From NCBI GenBank assembly GCA_965276665.1, contig OZ255620.1, positions 1,550,001 through 1,614,000 of the forward strand: 64,000 nucleotides of DNA, given 5' to 3'. This stretch comes from CAWGJC01 sp965276665. Its GTDB lineage: Bacteria; Pseudomonadota; Alphaproteobacteria; Acetobacterales; Acetobacteraceae. Made by a program: the position numbers and the translations under genes. The notes below the pieces were generated by a model that worked only from the letters and a program-made list of their open reading frames with translations, was not told the origin of the DNA and searched no databases. Each line of letters opens with the position of its first letter. Positions within the stretch are counted from its first letter, which is position 1. Shown piece by piece: positions 55,095-63,938 of this stretch.

Positions 55095-56434
55095 GGCGCG
55101 GCATCCGACACGGGACGCGGTTTGGCGAGCGCCTGCGCGATCTCGCGCGCGAGCCCGGCCGGATCGCGCAGATGCAGGTCGCGCTGCGGGAAGGGCAGGT
55201 CGATCCCGGCGTGGCGGAAGCGGTCCCAGATGTTGAGCAGCACCTCGCTCCGCACGTTCGCGGTCCCGCTGCTCGGGTCGGTGATCCAGAGACGAAGATC
55301 GAGATCGACGGTGCTGTCGCCGAAATCGGTGACCAGGCAGACCGGCTTCGGCTCGCTGAGCACGCGCGGCACGGCGGCGGCCGCTTCCAGCGCGAGCGCG
55401 ATCGCCTGCCGCGGATCCGCCTCGTAGGCGATGCCGAACTTCACGTGCAGGCGCACGAGGTTGTTGGAATAGGTCCAGTTGACGACGCGGTTGGTGATCA
55501 GATCCTCGTTCGGGATCAGATGCTCTTTGCCGTCGCGCGTCACCACCGAGACGTAGCGCGCGTTCATGCGCGTGATCCAGCCGAAGCCGCCATCGATCTC
55601 GATCACGTCGCCCGGCTTGATCGAGCGGTCGAGCAGCAGGATCACCCCGCTGATCAGATTGGAGACGACCTTCTGCAGGCCGAAGCCGATGCCGACGCCG
55701 ATCGCGCCCGAGAACACCGCGAAGGCGGTGAGATCGATGCCGATGGCGCCGAGCGCCAGCACCACCGCGAGCATCAGCAGCGCGATGCGCACCAGCTTGG
55801 TCACCAGCACCTGCATCGCCGGCGTCAGCTGGTCGCTGCCGCGCAGCCGCTGGTCCAGCATGCGGGAGAGCAGGTTCGCGAGCCAGAGTAGCAGCACCAG
55901 CAGCACCGCGCCTTTCAGCACAAGCAGCACGCTCAGCCGGAACGTGCCGATCGTCACCGCCATCGCGTCCAGCAGCCCGGCCGTCCAGCCAAGCAGCCCG
56001 GCGATGTTCAGCGCGGCGATGATGAACGCGATGACGGCGATCGCCTGCGCGAGCTTCGGGTTGCGCACGATGCCGGCGCTCAGCCGGATCAACACCCAGG
56101 CGATGGCGCAGCTCTCGACCAGGCGGAGCACGGCGGTCGGTTGATGCAGCGCGCCGAGCACGAGCTCGCCGAACCAGACACACAGGAGAAGGACGATCCA
56201 GGGTGCGGCCCGCGCCAGCGCGCTCGCCGCCCCCTGCAGCGACCAGGAGGCGAGCCGCCCGCTGCGCGCGAGCAGTGCGGCGGTGATCCGCGGGCCGGCG
56301 AGCCAGACCAGCAGGAGCAGCCCGCCGGCGAGCCCCGACTGCACCAGCGTGCTCCAGAGCAGCACATGCGCTCCCAGCCACAGCAGGCTTTCCGCCAGCA
56401 ATGGCCGCCATTCCTGCAGAGTAAGCCCGTTCAT
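55091..56434 (-). CDS. MscS-type mechanosensitive ion channel
   Basis: A 447-residue membrane protein with about eight hydrophobic segments, more than MscS itself (three). The pore helix and MscS domain begin near residue 235 (FSGAIGVGIGFGLQKVVSNLISGVILLLDRS, core GFGLQKVVSN), followed by KPGDVIEIDGGFGWITRMN and the beta domain with IPNEDLITNRVVNWTY. It releases solutes in hypo-osmotic shock. It is translationally coupled with an anion permease. Confidence 0.93.
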   Translation of the reverse strand: MNGLTLQEWRPLLAESLLWLGAHVLLWSTLVQSGLAGGLLLLVWLAGPRITAALLARSGRLASWSLQGAASALARAAPWIVLLLCVWFGELVLGALHQPTAVLRLVESCAIAWVLIRLSAGIVRNPKLAQAIAVIAFIIAALNIAGLLGWTAGLLDAMAVTIGTFRLSVLLVLKGAVLLVLLLWLANLLSRMLDQRLRGSDQLTPAMQVLVTKLVRIALLMLAVVLALGAIGIDLTAFAVFSGAIGVGIGFGLQKVVSNLISGVILLLDRSIKPGDVIEIDGGFGWITRMNARYVSVVTRDGKEHLIPNEDLITNRVVNWTYSNNLVRLHVKFGIAYEADPRQAIALALEAAAAVPRVLSEPKPVCLVTDFGDSTVDLDLRLWITDPSSGTANVRSEVLLNIWDRFRHAGIDLPFPQRDLHLRDPAGLAREIAQALAKPRPVSDAAP

Positions 56435-56513
56435 TGCGTATTCCGCGTCATCGCGGACTCAACGCGCAAGCCCGTGGCGAGTTAAGGATGAGATATCCAG
56501 AAGGAGGCGGCTC

Positions 56514-57005
56514 ATGCGGCTTGAAGGATCCTGTCATTGCGGCGCCGTGCGGTTTCGCATGGAATCGGCGCAGCCGGTGCCGTATCAGCGATGCTATTGC
56601 AGCATATGCCGCAAGACGCAGGGCGGCGGCGGATACGCGATCAATCTCGGCGCGGATGCCGAAAGCCTGCGCGTGACCGGGCGGCAGCACATCACGATCT
56701 ATCACGCGAAAATGCGCAACGAGGGCGACCGAAGAGCGCGGCGCAGCTCGGCGGAGCGGGCGTTCTGCTCGCTTTGCGGCAGCGCGCTCTGGCTGTTCAG
56801 CCCGGAATGGCCGGAGCTGATCCATCCTTTCGCCTCCGCAATCGACACGCCGCTGCCCGCGCCGCCCGAGCACACCCATCTGATGCTCGATTTCAAGCCC
56901 GAATGGGTGGAGGTGCAGGGCGGCAAGCGCGACAAACGCTTCGGGGTCTATCCCGAGGAGTCGATCGCCGAGTGGCACGAGCGGACCGGCATGACGCAGG
57001 CTTGA
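56514..57005 (+). CDS. GFA-family protein (glutathione-dependent formaldehyde-activating fold)
   Basis: A 163-residue Mss4-like zinc protein. Cysteine pairs CHCG (10-13 region), CYCSICRKTQGG and CSLCGS are the structural and catalytic zinc sites of the family. The role in glutathione-formaldehyde chemistry is known only for the founding member, so the activity here is open. An AAGGAGG ribosome site lies six bases before the ATG. It is a stand-alone gene, diverging from the MscS gene and converging with topoisomerase IB. Confidence 0.9.
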   Translation: MRLEGSCHCGAVRFRMESAQPVPYQRCYCSICRKTQGGGGYAINLGADAESLRVTGRQHITIYHAKMRNEGDRRARRSSAERAFCSLCGSALWLFSPEWPELIHPFASAIDTPLPAPPEHTHLMLDFKPEWVEVQGGKRDKRFGVYPEESIAEWHERTGMTQA

Positions 57006-57021
57006 TCGTCGTCGAGGCCGA

Positions 57022-58266
57022 TCAGGATGGCGCGATCGCCTCGAGGCGCCTGGTCAGGAAGGCCGTCACCGCGACCTCTTCCGCGGTCAGCCCGGAATCC
57101 GGTTCGGCGAGCGCCGCCTCGCCGCGCTCCTTCAGCGCAACCGCGAGGCTGCCGTCGAGATAGCCTTCGAAGATCGCCGGATGGATGTAGCATTTGCGGC
57201 AGATCGCCGGCGTGTTGCCGAGCATGCGGGAGACGGCTTCCACCGCCTGCACCACGTTCTTCTTCGCCTTCGTCGCGCTGTCGAACTGCTCGAGCTCGCG
57301 CAGCGCCAGCGCCGCAAGATTGGTCGCCGCCCAGGTGCGGAAATCCTTGGCGGTGACCTCCTCGCCCGAGACTTCGCGCAAATACTCGTTCACGTCCTCC
57401 GAAGCGACCGCGTGGTGCTCTTCCGCCTCGTCGATATACTGGAACAGCGCCTGTCCGGGGATCTCGCGGCAGCGGCGCACGATGTTGGCGAGGCGGCGAT
57501 CCTGCAGCTCGACATGGCGCACGATGCCGTGCTTGCCGCGGAAGTCGAAGGTGACGCGCGCGCCGTCGACCTTGGCGTGCCGGTTGCGCAGCGTGCTGAG
57601 CCCGAAGCTTTTGTTCGCCTGCGCGTATTCCTCGTTGCCGATCCGGGCGAGCGTGCGTTCCAGCAGGCGGACGATGGCGGCCAGAATGCGGCGTTTCGGA
57701 AATCCGGGGAGCGCGAGATCATGCTCGACCGCATTGCGGATCGTCGGCAGCACGCGGCCGAACACCAGCATCTTGCCGTATTTCGCCTCGTCGCGGACGA
57801 CGCGCCAGCGCGGATGATAGCGATACTGCTTGCGTCCGCGCGCATCGCGTCCCACGGCCTGCAGATGGCCGTGCGCCAGCCGGCAGATCCACACCTCCTG
57901 CCAGGCCGGGGGGATGACGAGGGAGCGAATGCGCTTCAGCACCGTCTCGTCCTCGACCGGCGCGCCGTCCGCATCGAGATAGGTGAAGCCGTTCTCGGCC
58001 GGGGCGCGGCGGATGCCCGGCATGCGATCGCTCACATAGCGCAGATGCGCCTCGCGCGCCGCCGCTTCCGGATCGAGCACGACCTCGGACCCATTCGGCG
58101 TCGGCGTCTCGCGCACGCCCACGGTTGCGGCATCGGGTTTGCGCGCCCGCTTTGAACTCCGCCGATGCGGAGCAGCTTTCTGTCGCGCCTGTGCGGAACG
58201 CTTGGCATGCGGCACAGCTGGAGCTGGCGGCTGCGCAACCTTGTTTTCCGATCCCGTGCTCGCCGC
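57022..58266 (-). CDS. DNA topoisomerase IB (poxvirus type)
   Basis: A 414-residue enzyme that relaxes supercoils through a 3'-phosphotyrosine. The N-terminus is a basic, disordered tail (to about residue 60). The catalytic region has RTW (Arg311), LRNRHAKVDG, FRGKHG (Lys246), and the nucleophile Tyr361 in KCYIHP. It belongs to the bacterial group in which the eukaryotic-like enzyme is accessory to gyrase. It is last in the polA-cbpA-cbpM direction, 67 bases after cbpM. Confidence 0.93.
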   Translation of the reverse strand, partial: AASTGSENKVAQPPAPAVPHAKRSAQARQKAAPHRRSSKRARKPDAATVGVRETPTPNGSEVVLDPEAAAREAHLRYVSDRMPGIRRAPAENGFTYLDADGAPVEDETVLKRIRSLVIPPAWQEVWICRLAHGHLQAVGRDARGRKQYRYHPRWRVVRDEAKYGKMLVFGRVLPTIRNAVEHDLALPGFPKRRILAAIVRLLERTLARIGNEEYAQANKSFGLSTLRNRHAKVDGARVTFDFRGKHGIVRHVELQDRRLANIVRRCREIPGQALFQYIDEAEEHHAVASEDVNEYLREVSGEEVTAKDFRTWAATNLAALALRELEQFDSATKAKKNVVQAVEAVSRMLGNTPAICRKCYIHPAIFEGYLDGSLAVALKERGEAALAEPDSGLTAEEVAVTAFLTRRLEAIAPS

Positions 58267-58333
58267 CATGTGACCGTTCCCGCCAGACCAGACGGGAAAC
58301 ACCCGCCGGCGCCTTCCGGTTCCGGCGGTCCGG

Positions 58334-58651
58334 TCAGGGGTCCGTCGACAGGCGCTCCGCCACGGCGGCACGGATCTCGTCCGGCGCACCCTCGATCGCG
58401 GCGCAGAGCCGGCGCATCTGCCGCCTTGTGGCATAGAGCTGGTCGAGCAGGGAGAGCACGACCGGCATCGACTCCTCATCGAGCGACATCTCGCGGCGGA
58501 GCGAGACGATCAGGCGCACGCGGGCGATATCGATGTCACCGAATTCCCACGCGCCTGCCGGGCCGGCGGGACGCACCCACTGCTCTTCGATCCAGCGCTC
58601 GAGCTCGGCCCGGTCAAGCCCGGCCGTGGCGCACAGGAGCTCGACACGCAT
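58334..58651 (-). CDS. cbpM: Chaperone modulator CbpM
   Basis: A 105-residue MerR-like helical protein that binds the J domain of CbpA and blocks its co-chaperone and DNA-binding activity. The sequence has the CATAGLDRAELERWIEEQWVRP opening, then DIARVRLIVSLRREM and a leucine-rich helix (LSLLDQLYATRRQMRRL). The gene starts three bases after the cbpA stop, the usual cbpA-cbpM order, so the pair is probably co-translated. Confidence 0.92.
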   Translation of the reverse strand: MRVELLCATAGLDRAELERWIEEQWVRPAGPAGAWEFGDIDIARVRLIVSLRREMSLDEESMPVVLSLLDQLYATRRQMRRLCAAIEGAPDEIRAAVAERLSTDP

Positions 58652-58654
58652 CGC

Positions 58655-59593
58655 CTACTCCTCCATGCCCTTGCGCGGATCGAACTCCTGCCCGGCCTCC
58701 CAGCCGCGCAGGAATTCCTCGAGCGCCTGGTCGGCCGGCCCGACGGTCACCCGCAGCACGACGTAGAGATCGCCCGCCGGCTGGCCGCCATGCGCGGCGA
58801 CGCCCCGCCCGCGCAGGCGGAGCCTTGCGCCGCTATCCGAGTGTTTCGGCACGTTCATCGTGACCCGCCCACGCGGCGTCGGCACCTCGACGCGGCCGCC
58901 GAGCACCGCCTCATTCAGCGAGACCGGCAGATCGACGCTGATATCGTTGCCCTCGCGGCGAAAATAGGGATGCAGGCGCACCTCGATCTCGATCAGCGCA
59001 TCGCCGGCCGGCCCATCATTCAGGCCCGGATTGCCCTGACCCTTGAGCCGCAAGGTCTGGCCGCTCTCGATCCCGGGCGGCACCTTGACGTCGAGACCCT
59101 TGCCGTCCGGCAGCGCGATGCGGCGCGTGGCGCCGTTCACCGCATCGACGAAATCCACCGGGAGCGCGTAGCGCGCATCCTGCCCGCGCATCCTGACCTC
59201 CGCGCCGCCTGCTCCGCCGAAACCGCCCTTGACGTTGCCGCCGCGGAACAACTCGTTGATGATGTCGCCGAGATCCTCCTCTCCCATCCCGTGCGGCGCG
59301 CCGCCGCCGTAGCGCCGCCCCTGCCGCCCCTCGGCGTAGTTCCGCCAGGAGCGGGTTTCCGGACGTTCCTGCCCGGCGGCGTCGATCTCGCCGCGATCGA
59401 AACGCGCGCGCTTTCCGGGGTCGGAGAGCAGGTCATAGGCGCCGGAGACCGTCTTGAACTTCTCCTCGGCGCGCTTGCTGCCGGGGTTGAGGTCGGGGTG
59501 GTGCTGCTTGGCGAGCTTGCGATAGGCGTTGCGGAGCTGGTCGGGCGTCGCGTCGCGCGAGACGCCGAGCGCGGCGTAAGGATCATCCGCCAT
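58655..59593 (-). CDS. cbpA: J-domain co-chaperone CbpA (DnaJ without zinc finger)
   Basis: A 312-residue DnaK co-chaperone and nucleoid-binding protein. It has the J domain with HPD at 32-34 (QHHPDLNPG), a Gly/Phe-rich stretch (about 95-125), no zinc finger, and two DnaJ-C beta domains (PGIESGQTLRLKGQG and LNEAVLGGRVEVPTPRG). The ATG at 59593 overlaps the polA stop as ATGA. It is followed by its inhibitor cbpM. This polA-cbpA-cbpM joining hints at a shared message. Confidence 0.94.
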   Translation of the reverse strand: MADDPYAALGVSRDATPDQLRNAYRKLAKQHHPDLNPGSKRAEEKFKTVSGAYDLLSDPGKRARFDRGEIDAAGQERPETRSWRNYAEGRQGRRYGGGAPHGMGEEDLGDIINELFRGGNVKGGFGGAGGAEVRMRGQDARYALPVDFVDAVNGATRRIALPDGKGLDVKVPPGIESGQTLRLKGQGNPGLNDGPAGDALIEIEVRLHPYFRREGNDISVDLPVSLNEAVLGGRVEVPTPRGRVTMNVPKHSDSGARLRLRGRGVAAHGGQPAGDLYVVLRVTVGPADQALEEFLRGWEAGQEFDPRKGMEE

Positions 59594-62376
59594 CAATGCG
59601 CCTCCGCCCAGGAGCGGCCGATCCCGGTCTCCGCGACGATCGGCACGCTGAGGCTGGCAGCACCCTCCATCACCTCGCGCGCGAGCGCGGCGGTCGCCGC
59701 CGCTTCGGCCTCGGGCGCCTCGAACAGCAGCTCGTCATGCACCTGCAGCAGCAGGCGGGCCTGCAGGCCGGAGGCGGCGAGGGCCGCCGGCAGCCGCACC
59801 ATCGCCCGCTTGATGATGTCGGCGGCCCCGCCCTGCAGTGGGGCGTTGATGGCGGCGCGCTCGGCGTAGGCACGAATGGCCGGCTTGCGGTCGGCGATCT
59901 GCGGCACCCAGCAGCGCCGGCCGAACGGGGTGAGGACGTAGCGGTTGATGCGGGCTTCCTCCTTGGTGCGCTCCATATAGGCGCGGATCTCCGGCAATCT
60001 CGCGAAATAGGCCTCGATATAGAGGCGCGCCTCGCCGGGCTCGATTTGCAGCTGGCGCGCCAGGCCGAACGCGCTGATGCCGTAGATGATGCCGAAATTG
60101 ATCGCCTTGGCCCGCCTGCGGGTGGTCGCGTCCATCTCCGCCATCGGCACTCCGAACACCTCGCTCGCGGTGCGCGCATGGATGTCCTCGCCGCTCGCGA
60201 AGCTCTGCCGCAAGGCCGGGATGTCGCCCATATGCGCGAGCAGGCGCAGCTCGATCTGCGAATAATCGGCGCTCACCAGCACATGGCCGGGCTCGGCCAC
60301 GAAGGCGCGGCGGATGCGGCCGCCCTCCTCGGTGCGGATCGGGATGTTCTGCAGGTTGGGCTCGGTGGAGGAAAGCCGCCCGGTGCTGGTCGCCGCCATC
60401 GCGAACCGCGTGTGAACGCGCCCCGTCGCCGCGTCGATCTCGCCCACCAGCGCGTCGGCATAGGTGGATTTCAGCTTCGCGAGCTGGCGCCAGTCGAGCA
60501 CGTGAGCGGCCAGCGCGACGCCCTGATCGGAGAGGCCCTGCAGCACCGAGGCATCGGTGCCCCAGGCGCCGGTCGCCATCCGCCTTCCGCCGGGCAGCTT
60601 CATCTCGTCGAACAGGATCTCGCCGAGCTGCTTGGCGCTGCCGAGATTGAAGCTCCGGCCGGCGAGCGTCGCGATCTCCGCCTCCATCACCGCCATGCGG
60701 GCGGCGAAATCGGCGGAGATGGCGCGCAGCTCATCGGCGTCCAGCCGCACGCCGGTCCGCTCCATCCCGTCCAGCACGTCGACCATCCGACGGTCCACCT
60801 GCTCGTAGAGGGCGAGGGCATGGTTCGGGCGGAGGCGCGGACGGAGCGCCCGCCAGAGCCGGAAAGCGATGTCGGCGCCCTCCGCGGCGAGCGTGGCGGC
60901 GGAGGCGGGGGACACGCGGGCGAGCGGCAGGCGGGCGCGGCCGGTGCCGGTCACCTGGTCCTGCGTCACCGCGTGATGGCCAAGGTGCAGCGTGGCGAGC
61001 TCGTCGCGCCCATGCCCGTGCGCGCCGGCCTCCAGCGCGTAGGAGATCAACATGGTGTCGTCCACCGGGGCGATGCTGTCGATCCCGGCGCGGGAGAGCG
61101 CCCGTTTGGCCGCCTTGGCGTCGTGCAGGACCTTCAGGATCGCCGGATCGGCGAGCACGGGCGCGAGCACCGCCGCAATATCCGTCTCCGCCGGCTGGAG
61201 CGGCGGCGCCTCCTCCGCCGCGTGATGCAGCGGGATGTAGGCGGCCCGGCCCGGCCCGGTGGCGAGCGCGATGCCGAGCAGGCCGGAGGGCGCGGTCAGC
61301 ACGTCGAGCGCCAGCATGCCGGTGGCGCGCGCCTCGGCGAGATAGGGTTCGAGCGCGGCCGCCTCGGCGATCACCGCATAGGGGCCGAAGGAGGCGGCGG
61401 GCTCCGGCGCCGGCTCGTTGGGCGGCGTGTCCGCGGCGGGCGCCGCGCCCTCCAACCCGAGCCGCATCGCGGTGCTGCGGAAGCCGAGCCGGTGCAGGAA
61501 GGCGGCGAGCGTGTCGCGCTCCGGCTCGCGGGCGCGCAGCGCGTGGACCTCCACCGGCAGCGGCGCCGCATCGTCGAGGATCACCAGCCGGCGGGAGAGC
61601 CGCGCAGCATCCGCATGCGCGATCAGCATATCCCGTCGCTTCGAGGGTTTCATGCCGGGGGCCGCCGCGAGCACGCGGTCGAGATCGCCGAATTCCTGCA
61701 CCAGCTGCGACGCGGTTTTCGGCCCGATACCGGGCACGCCGGGCACGTTGTCGACCGAATCGCCCATCAGGGCCTGCACCTCGACCACCTTCGCCGGCGG
61801 CACGCCGAACCGTTCCATCACCTCGGCTTCGCCGATCGGCTTCTGCTTGATCGGGTCGTGCATGATCACGCCGGGGCGGACCAGCTGCATCAGATCCTTG
61901 TCCGAGGAGACGATGGTGACGCGGCCGCCGGATTCGGTGGCGACGCGGGCGTAGCTCGCGATCAGATCGTCCGCCTCCCAGTCCGGCAGCTCGATCGCCG
62001 GCACGCCGAAGGCCGCGGCGGCCTCGCGCACCAGCGCGAATTGCGGAACGAGCTCGGGCGGCGGGTCCGGCCGATGCGCCTTGTAGCTCTCGTAGAGCCG
62101 GTTGCGGAACGTGCTGCGCCCGGCATCGAAGATCACCGCGAGATGCGTGCCGACATGGTCGCGCAGCAGCTTCGCCAGCATGTTGGTGAAGCCGAACACC
62201 GCGTTGACCGGCGTGCCGTCCGGCCGCGTCATCGGCGGCAGCGCATGGAAGGCGCGAAAGATGAAGCCCGAGCCGTCCACCAGCACCAGATGGAGTTCTT
62301 GTGGCTTCTCGGGCCGCTTCTCTGGCGTCGGGGCGCCGGCGGGCGGCTCAGTGGCCGCGATCGAGTCCGGCGCCAT
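59593..62376 (-). CDS. polA: DNA polymerase I with degenerate proofreading domain
   Basis: A 927-residue enzyme for Okazaki-fragment processing and repair. The 5' nuclease domain (1-300) is intact (VDGSGFIFRAF; GDSVDNVPGVPGIGPKTA). The polymerase domain is intact too: O helix RRAKAINFGIIYG (754-766), motif A DYSQIELR (704-711), motif C VHDE (879-882). The 3'-5' exonuclease domain (about 330-510) is degenerate: the DTE motif reads DVL (358-360), exo II has lost its Asp (about 417-424), and exo III reads LAAEG (496-500). It overlaps the zinc-finger gene upstream by 29 bases. Confidence 0.95.
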   Translation of the reverse strand: MAPDSIAATEPPAGAPTPEKRPEKPQELHLVLVDGSGFIFRAFHALPPMTRPDGTPVNAVFGFTNMLAKLLRDHVGTHLAVIFDAGRSTFRNRLYESYKAHRPDPPPELVPQFALVREAAAAFGVPAIELPDWEADDLIASYARVATESGGRVTIVSSDKDLMQLVRPGVIMHDPIKQKPIGEAEVMERFGVPPAKVVEVQALMGDSVDNVPGVPGIGPKTASQLVQEFGDLDRVLAAAPGMKPSKRRDMLIAHADAARLSRRLVILDDAAPLPVEVHALRAREPERDTLAAFLHRLGFRSTAMRLGLEGAAPAADTPPNEPAPEPAASFGPYAVIAEAAALEPYLAEARATGMLALDVLTAPSGLLGIALATGPGRAAYIPLHHAAEEAPPLQPAETDIAAVLAPVLADPAILKVLHDAKAAKRALSRAGIDSIAPVDDTMLISYALEAGAHGHGRDELATLHLGHHAVTQDQVTGTGRARLPLARVSPASAATLAAEGADIAFRLWRALRPRLRPNHALALYEQVDRRMVDVLDGMERTGVRLDADELRAISADFAARMAVMEAEIATLAGRSFNLGSAKQLGEILFDEMKLPGGRRMATGAWGTDASVLQGLSDQGVALAAHVLDWRQLAKLKSTYADALVGEIDAATGRVHTRFAMAATSTGRLSSTEPNLQNIPIRTEEGGRIRRAFVAEPGHVLVSADYSQIELRLLAHMGDIPALRQSFASGEDIHARTASEVFGVPMAEMDATTRRRAKAINFGIIYGISAFGLARQLQIEPGEARLYIEAYFARLPEIRAYMERTKEEARINRYVLTPFGRRCWVPQIADRKPAIRAYAERAAINAPLQGGAADIIKRAMVRLPAALAASGLQARLLLQVHDELLFEAPEAEAAATAALAREVMEGAASLSVPIVAETGIGRSWAEAH

Positions 62377-62545
62377 CTTTCAGCACGAACAGGCGCGAGC
62401 AGTACGGGCAGAGGATTTCCCGTTCCACGATGCGCAAATAGACGCGGGGATGGCCGAGCGCGCCGCCTCCGCCGTCGCAGGCGGCAACGCGCTCGTCCAC
62501 GAGGATGGTCTCGGTGGGTGTCGGGGCAGTGACGCCGTCCGGCAT
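62348..62545 (-). CDS. CHCC-type zinc-finger protein (zf-CHCC)
   Basis: A 65-residue protein with the VERE ILCPYCSRLFVL zinc-binding end (C-P-Y-C) preceded by a Cys and His (ACDGGGGALGHPRVYL). The family (PF10276) includes mitochondrial complex I subunit NDUFS6-like proteins, and alphaproteobacterial members are small and cytosolic. The start ATG at 62545 lies upstream of polA, and its stop is 29 bases inside polA, so translation of the two is coupled. Confidence 0.9.
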   Translation of the reverse strand: MPDGVTAPTPTETILVDERVAACDGGGGALGHPRVYLRIVEREILCPYCSRLFVLKDGAGLDRGH

Positions 62546-62675
62546 GGCGGGAGCCTCGGTGGTTTGCGTCCCGGAGATATAGACCGGGCCGGCATCGGAA
62601 GAAACGCCCAGTTCGGACGGCCCCGATTGGAGATCAGCCGCACGGGTTGCAACCGCGGGCGGAAATCCGGCTCAA

Positions 62676-62786
62676 GCATTTTCCAGTAAGTCGGCGCCGA
62701 CCCCCGCCCCCACCCGGCCTCCTATCGGTGGTATACCTTCGCTTGGGGGCGAGGGCCGGCGCCGACTCCACCAAAGGTGAAAATGC
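62676..62786. repeat. Palindromic MITE-like element, full copy
   Basis: A 111-bp imperfect inverted repeat with GCATTTTC...GAAAATGC ends. Each arm carries a GTCGGCGCCGAC/GCCGGCGCCGAC block next to a C-rich or G-rich run. The arms pair over about 45 bases around a short central loop. A shortened copy lies at 15321-15367. No coding capacity. It ends 14 bases before the hydrolase start codon. Confidence 0.8.
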
Positions 62787-62800
62787 TCTAGAGTGGCGCT

Positions 62801-63805
62801 GTGACACGCCCCCTCTCCCGCCGCCTCCTGCTCGGCGCCACCGCCGCCGCGACCGCCGCCATGGCCGGCTGCAGCCGCGGCCTGCCGCCGCTGCCGCCCT
62901 CGCACGAGGCGCCGATCACCGACGGCACCTTCACCATGCCGGACGGCGTCGTGCTCCCCTATCGCCAGTGGATGCCGGATGGGCCGCCGCGCGTGGTGAT
63001 CCTTGCGCTGCACGGGTTCAACGACAGCCGGGACGCGTGGGAATATCCGGCCCCCGCCTTCCAGCAGGCCGGCATCGCGATCTACGCGCCGGACCAGCGC
63101 GGCTTCGGCGCCACCGCTTCGCGCGGCACCTGGCCGGGCGTGGATCCGATGGTGGCGGATGCGCTGGTGATGGCGGCGCTGCTCCGCGCGCGCCACCCCG
63201 GCGTGCGGCTCGTCCTGATGGGCGAGAGCATGGGCGCGGCGCTCGGCATGACGGTTGCGGCGCGGCCCGGACCGCCCGCGGCGGATGCCTACGTGCTGAT
63301 CTCGGCGGCGGTCTGGGGCCGCGCGCAGATGGGCATCGTGCTGAGCTCCGGCCTCTGGATCGTTTCGACGGTCGCGCCCGGCTGGGAGGTCACTGGCGCC
63401 GAGGTGCCGGTGAAGATCCGCGCCAGCGACAACCGCGCCGCGCTGATCCGCCTCGCGCGCGACCCGCTCACCATTCGCAAGACCCGCTTCTCCACGCTGC
63501 GCGGCCTGACCGACTCGATGGATGCAGCGCAGGCGGCGGCTCCGAGCATCGTCGCGCCAAGCCTCTTTCTCTATGGCGGGCATGACGATCTCGTGCCGGA
63601 GGAGGCGACCGCCGCGATGTGGCGGCGACTGCCGGCGGGCGCCCGGCGCGGCTTCTATCCGAACGCCCATCACCTCATGCTGCGCGATCTCGACCGTCAG
63701 GCGCCGACCGGCGACATCCTCGCCTGGCTCGCCACGCCCGGCCGCCTGCTGCCCTCCTCGGCGGATATCGCCGCCGGCGCCTGGCTCGCCACGCGGGCCG
63801 CCTGA
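62801..63805 (+). CDS. Alpha/beta hydrolase, probable lipoprotein (lysophospholipase-like)
   Basis: A 334-residue enzyme with a basic, Tat-like N-terminus (SRRLLLGATAAA) and a lipobox MAGC at Cys24, so it should be anchored to a membrane outside the cytoplasm. The hydrolase core has nucleophile Ser143 in GESMG, acid Asp in YGGHDDLVP, and His in YPNAHHLML. The HGF oxyanion motif is in ALHGFND. This matches monoglyceride lipase/lysophospholipase L2 types. The start is a GTG right behind the palindromic element. Confidence 0.9.
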   Translation: MTRPLSRRLLLGATAAATAAMAGCSRGLPPLPPSHEAPITDGTFTMPDGVVLPYRQWMPDGPPRVVILALHGFNDSRDAWEYPAPAFQQAGIAIYAPDQRGFGATASRGTWPGVDPMVADALVMAALLRARHPGVRLVLMGESMGAALGMTVAARPGPPAADAYVLISAAVWGRAQMGIVLSSGLWIVSTVAPGWEVTGAEVPVKIRASDNRAALIRLARDPLTIRKTRFSTLRGLTDSMDAAQAAAPSIVAPSLFLYGGHDDLVPEEATAAMWRRLPAGARRGFYPNAHHLMLRDLDRQAPTGDILAWLATPGRLLPSSADIAAGAWLATRAA

Positions 63806-63861
63806 CCGGCGCAACCCGGCGCTCTTCCGCGATCCGGGGTTTTCCGCTAAGCAGGCGCCAC

Positions 63862-63938
63862 GGACCCGTAGCTCAGCTGGATAGAGCGTCGCCCTCCGAA
63901 GGCGAAGGTCGCACGTTCGAATCGTGTCGGGTCCGCCA
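63862..63938 (+). tRNA. tRNA-Arg (anticodon CCG)
   Basis: A full 77-nt cloverleaf with encoded CCA: acceptor stem GGACCCG/CGGGTCC, D arm GCTC...GAGC, anticodon stem TCGCC/GGCGA with loop CTCCGAA (anticodon CCG, reading CGG), and T arm with loop TTCGAAT. All stems pair with one G-U in the T stem. Confidence 0.97.

Noticed and set aside
59596..62532. A 978-codon plus-strand frame opposite polA
   Set aside because: Low-complexity Arg/Gly/Ala sequence without motifs; polA is clearly real on the other strand.
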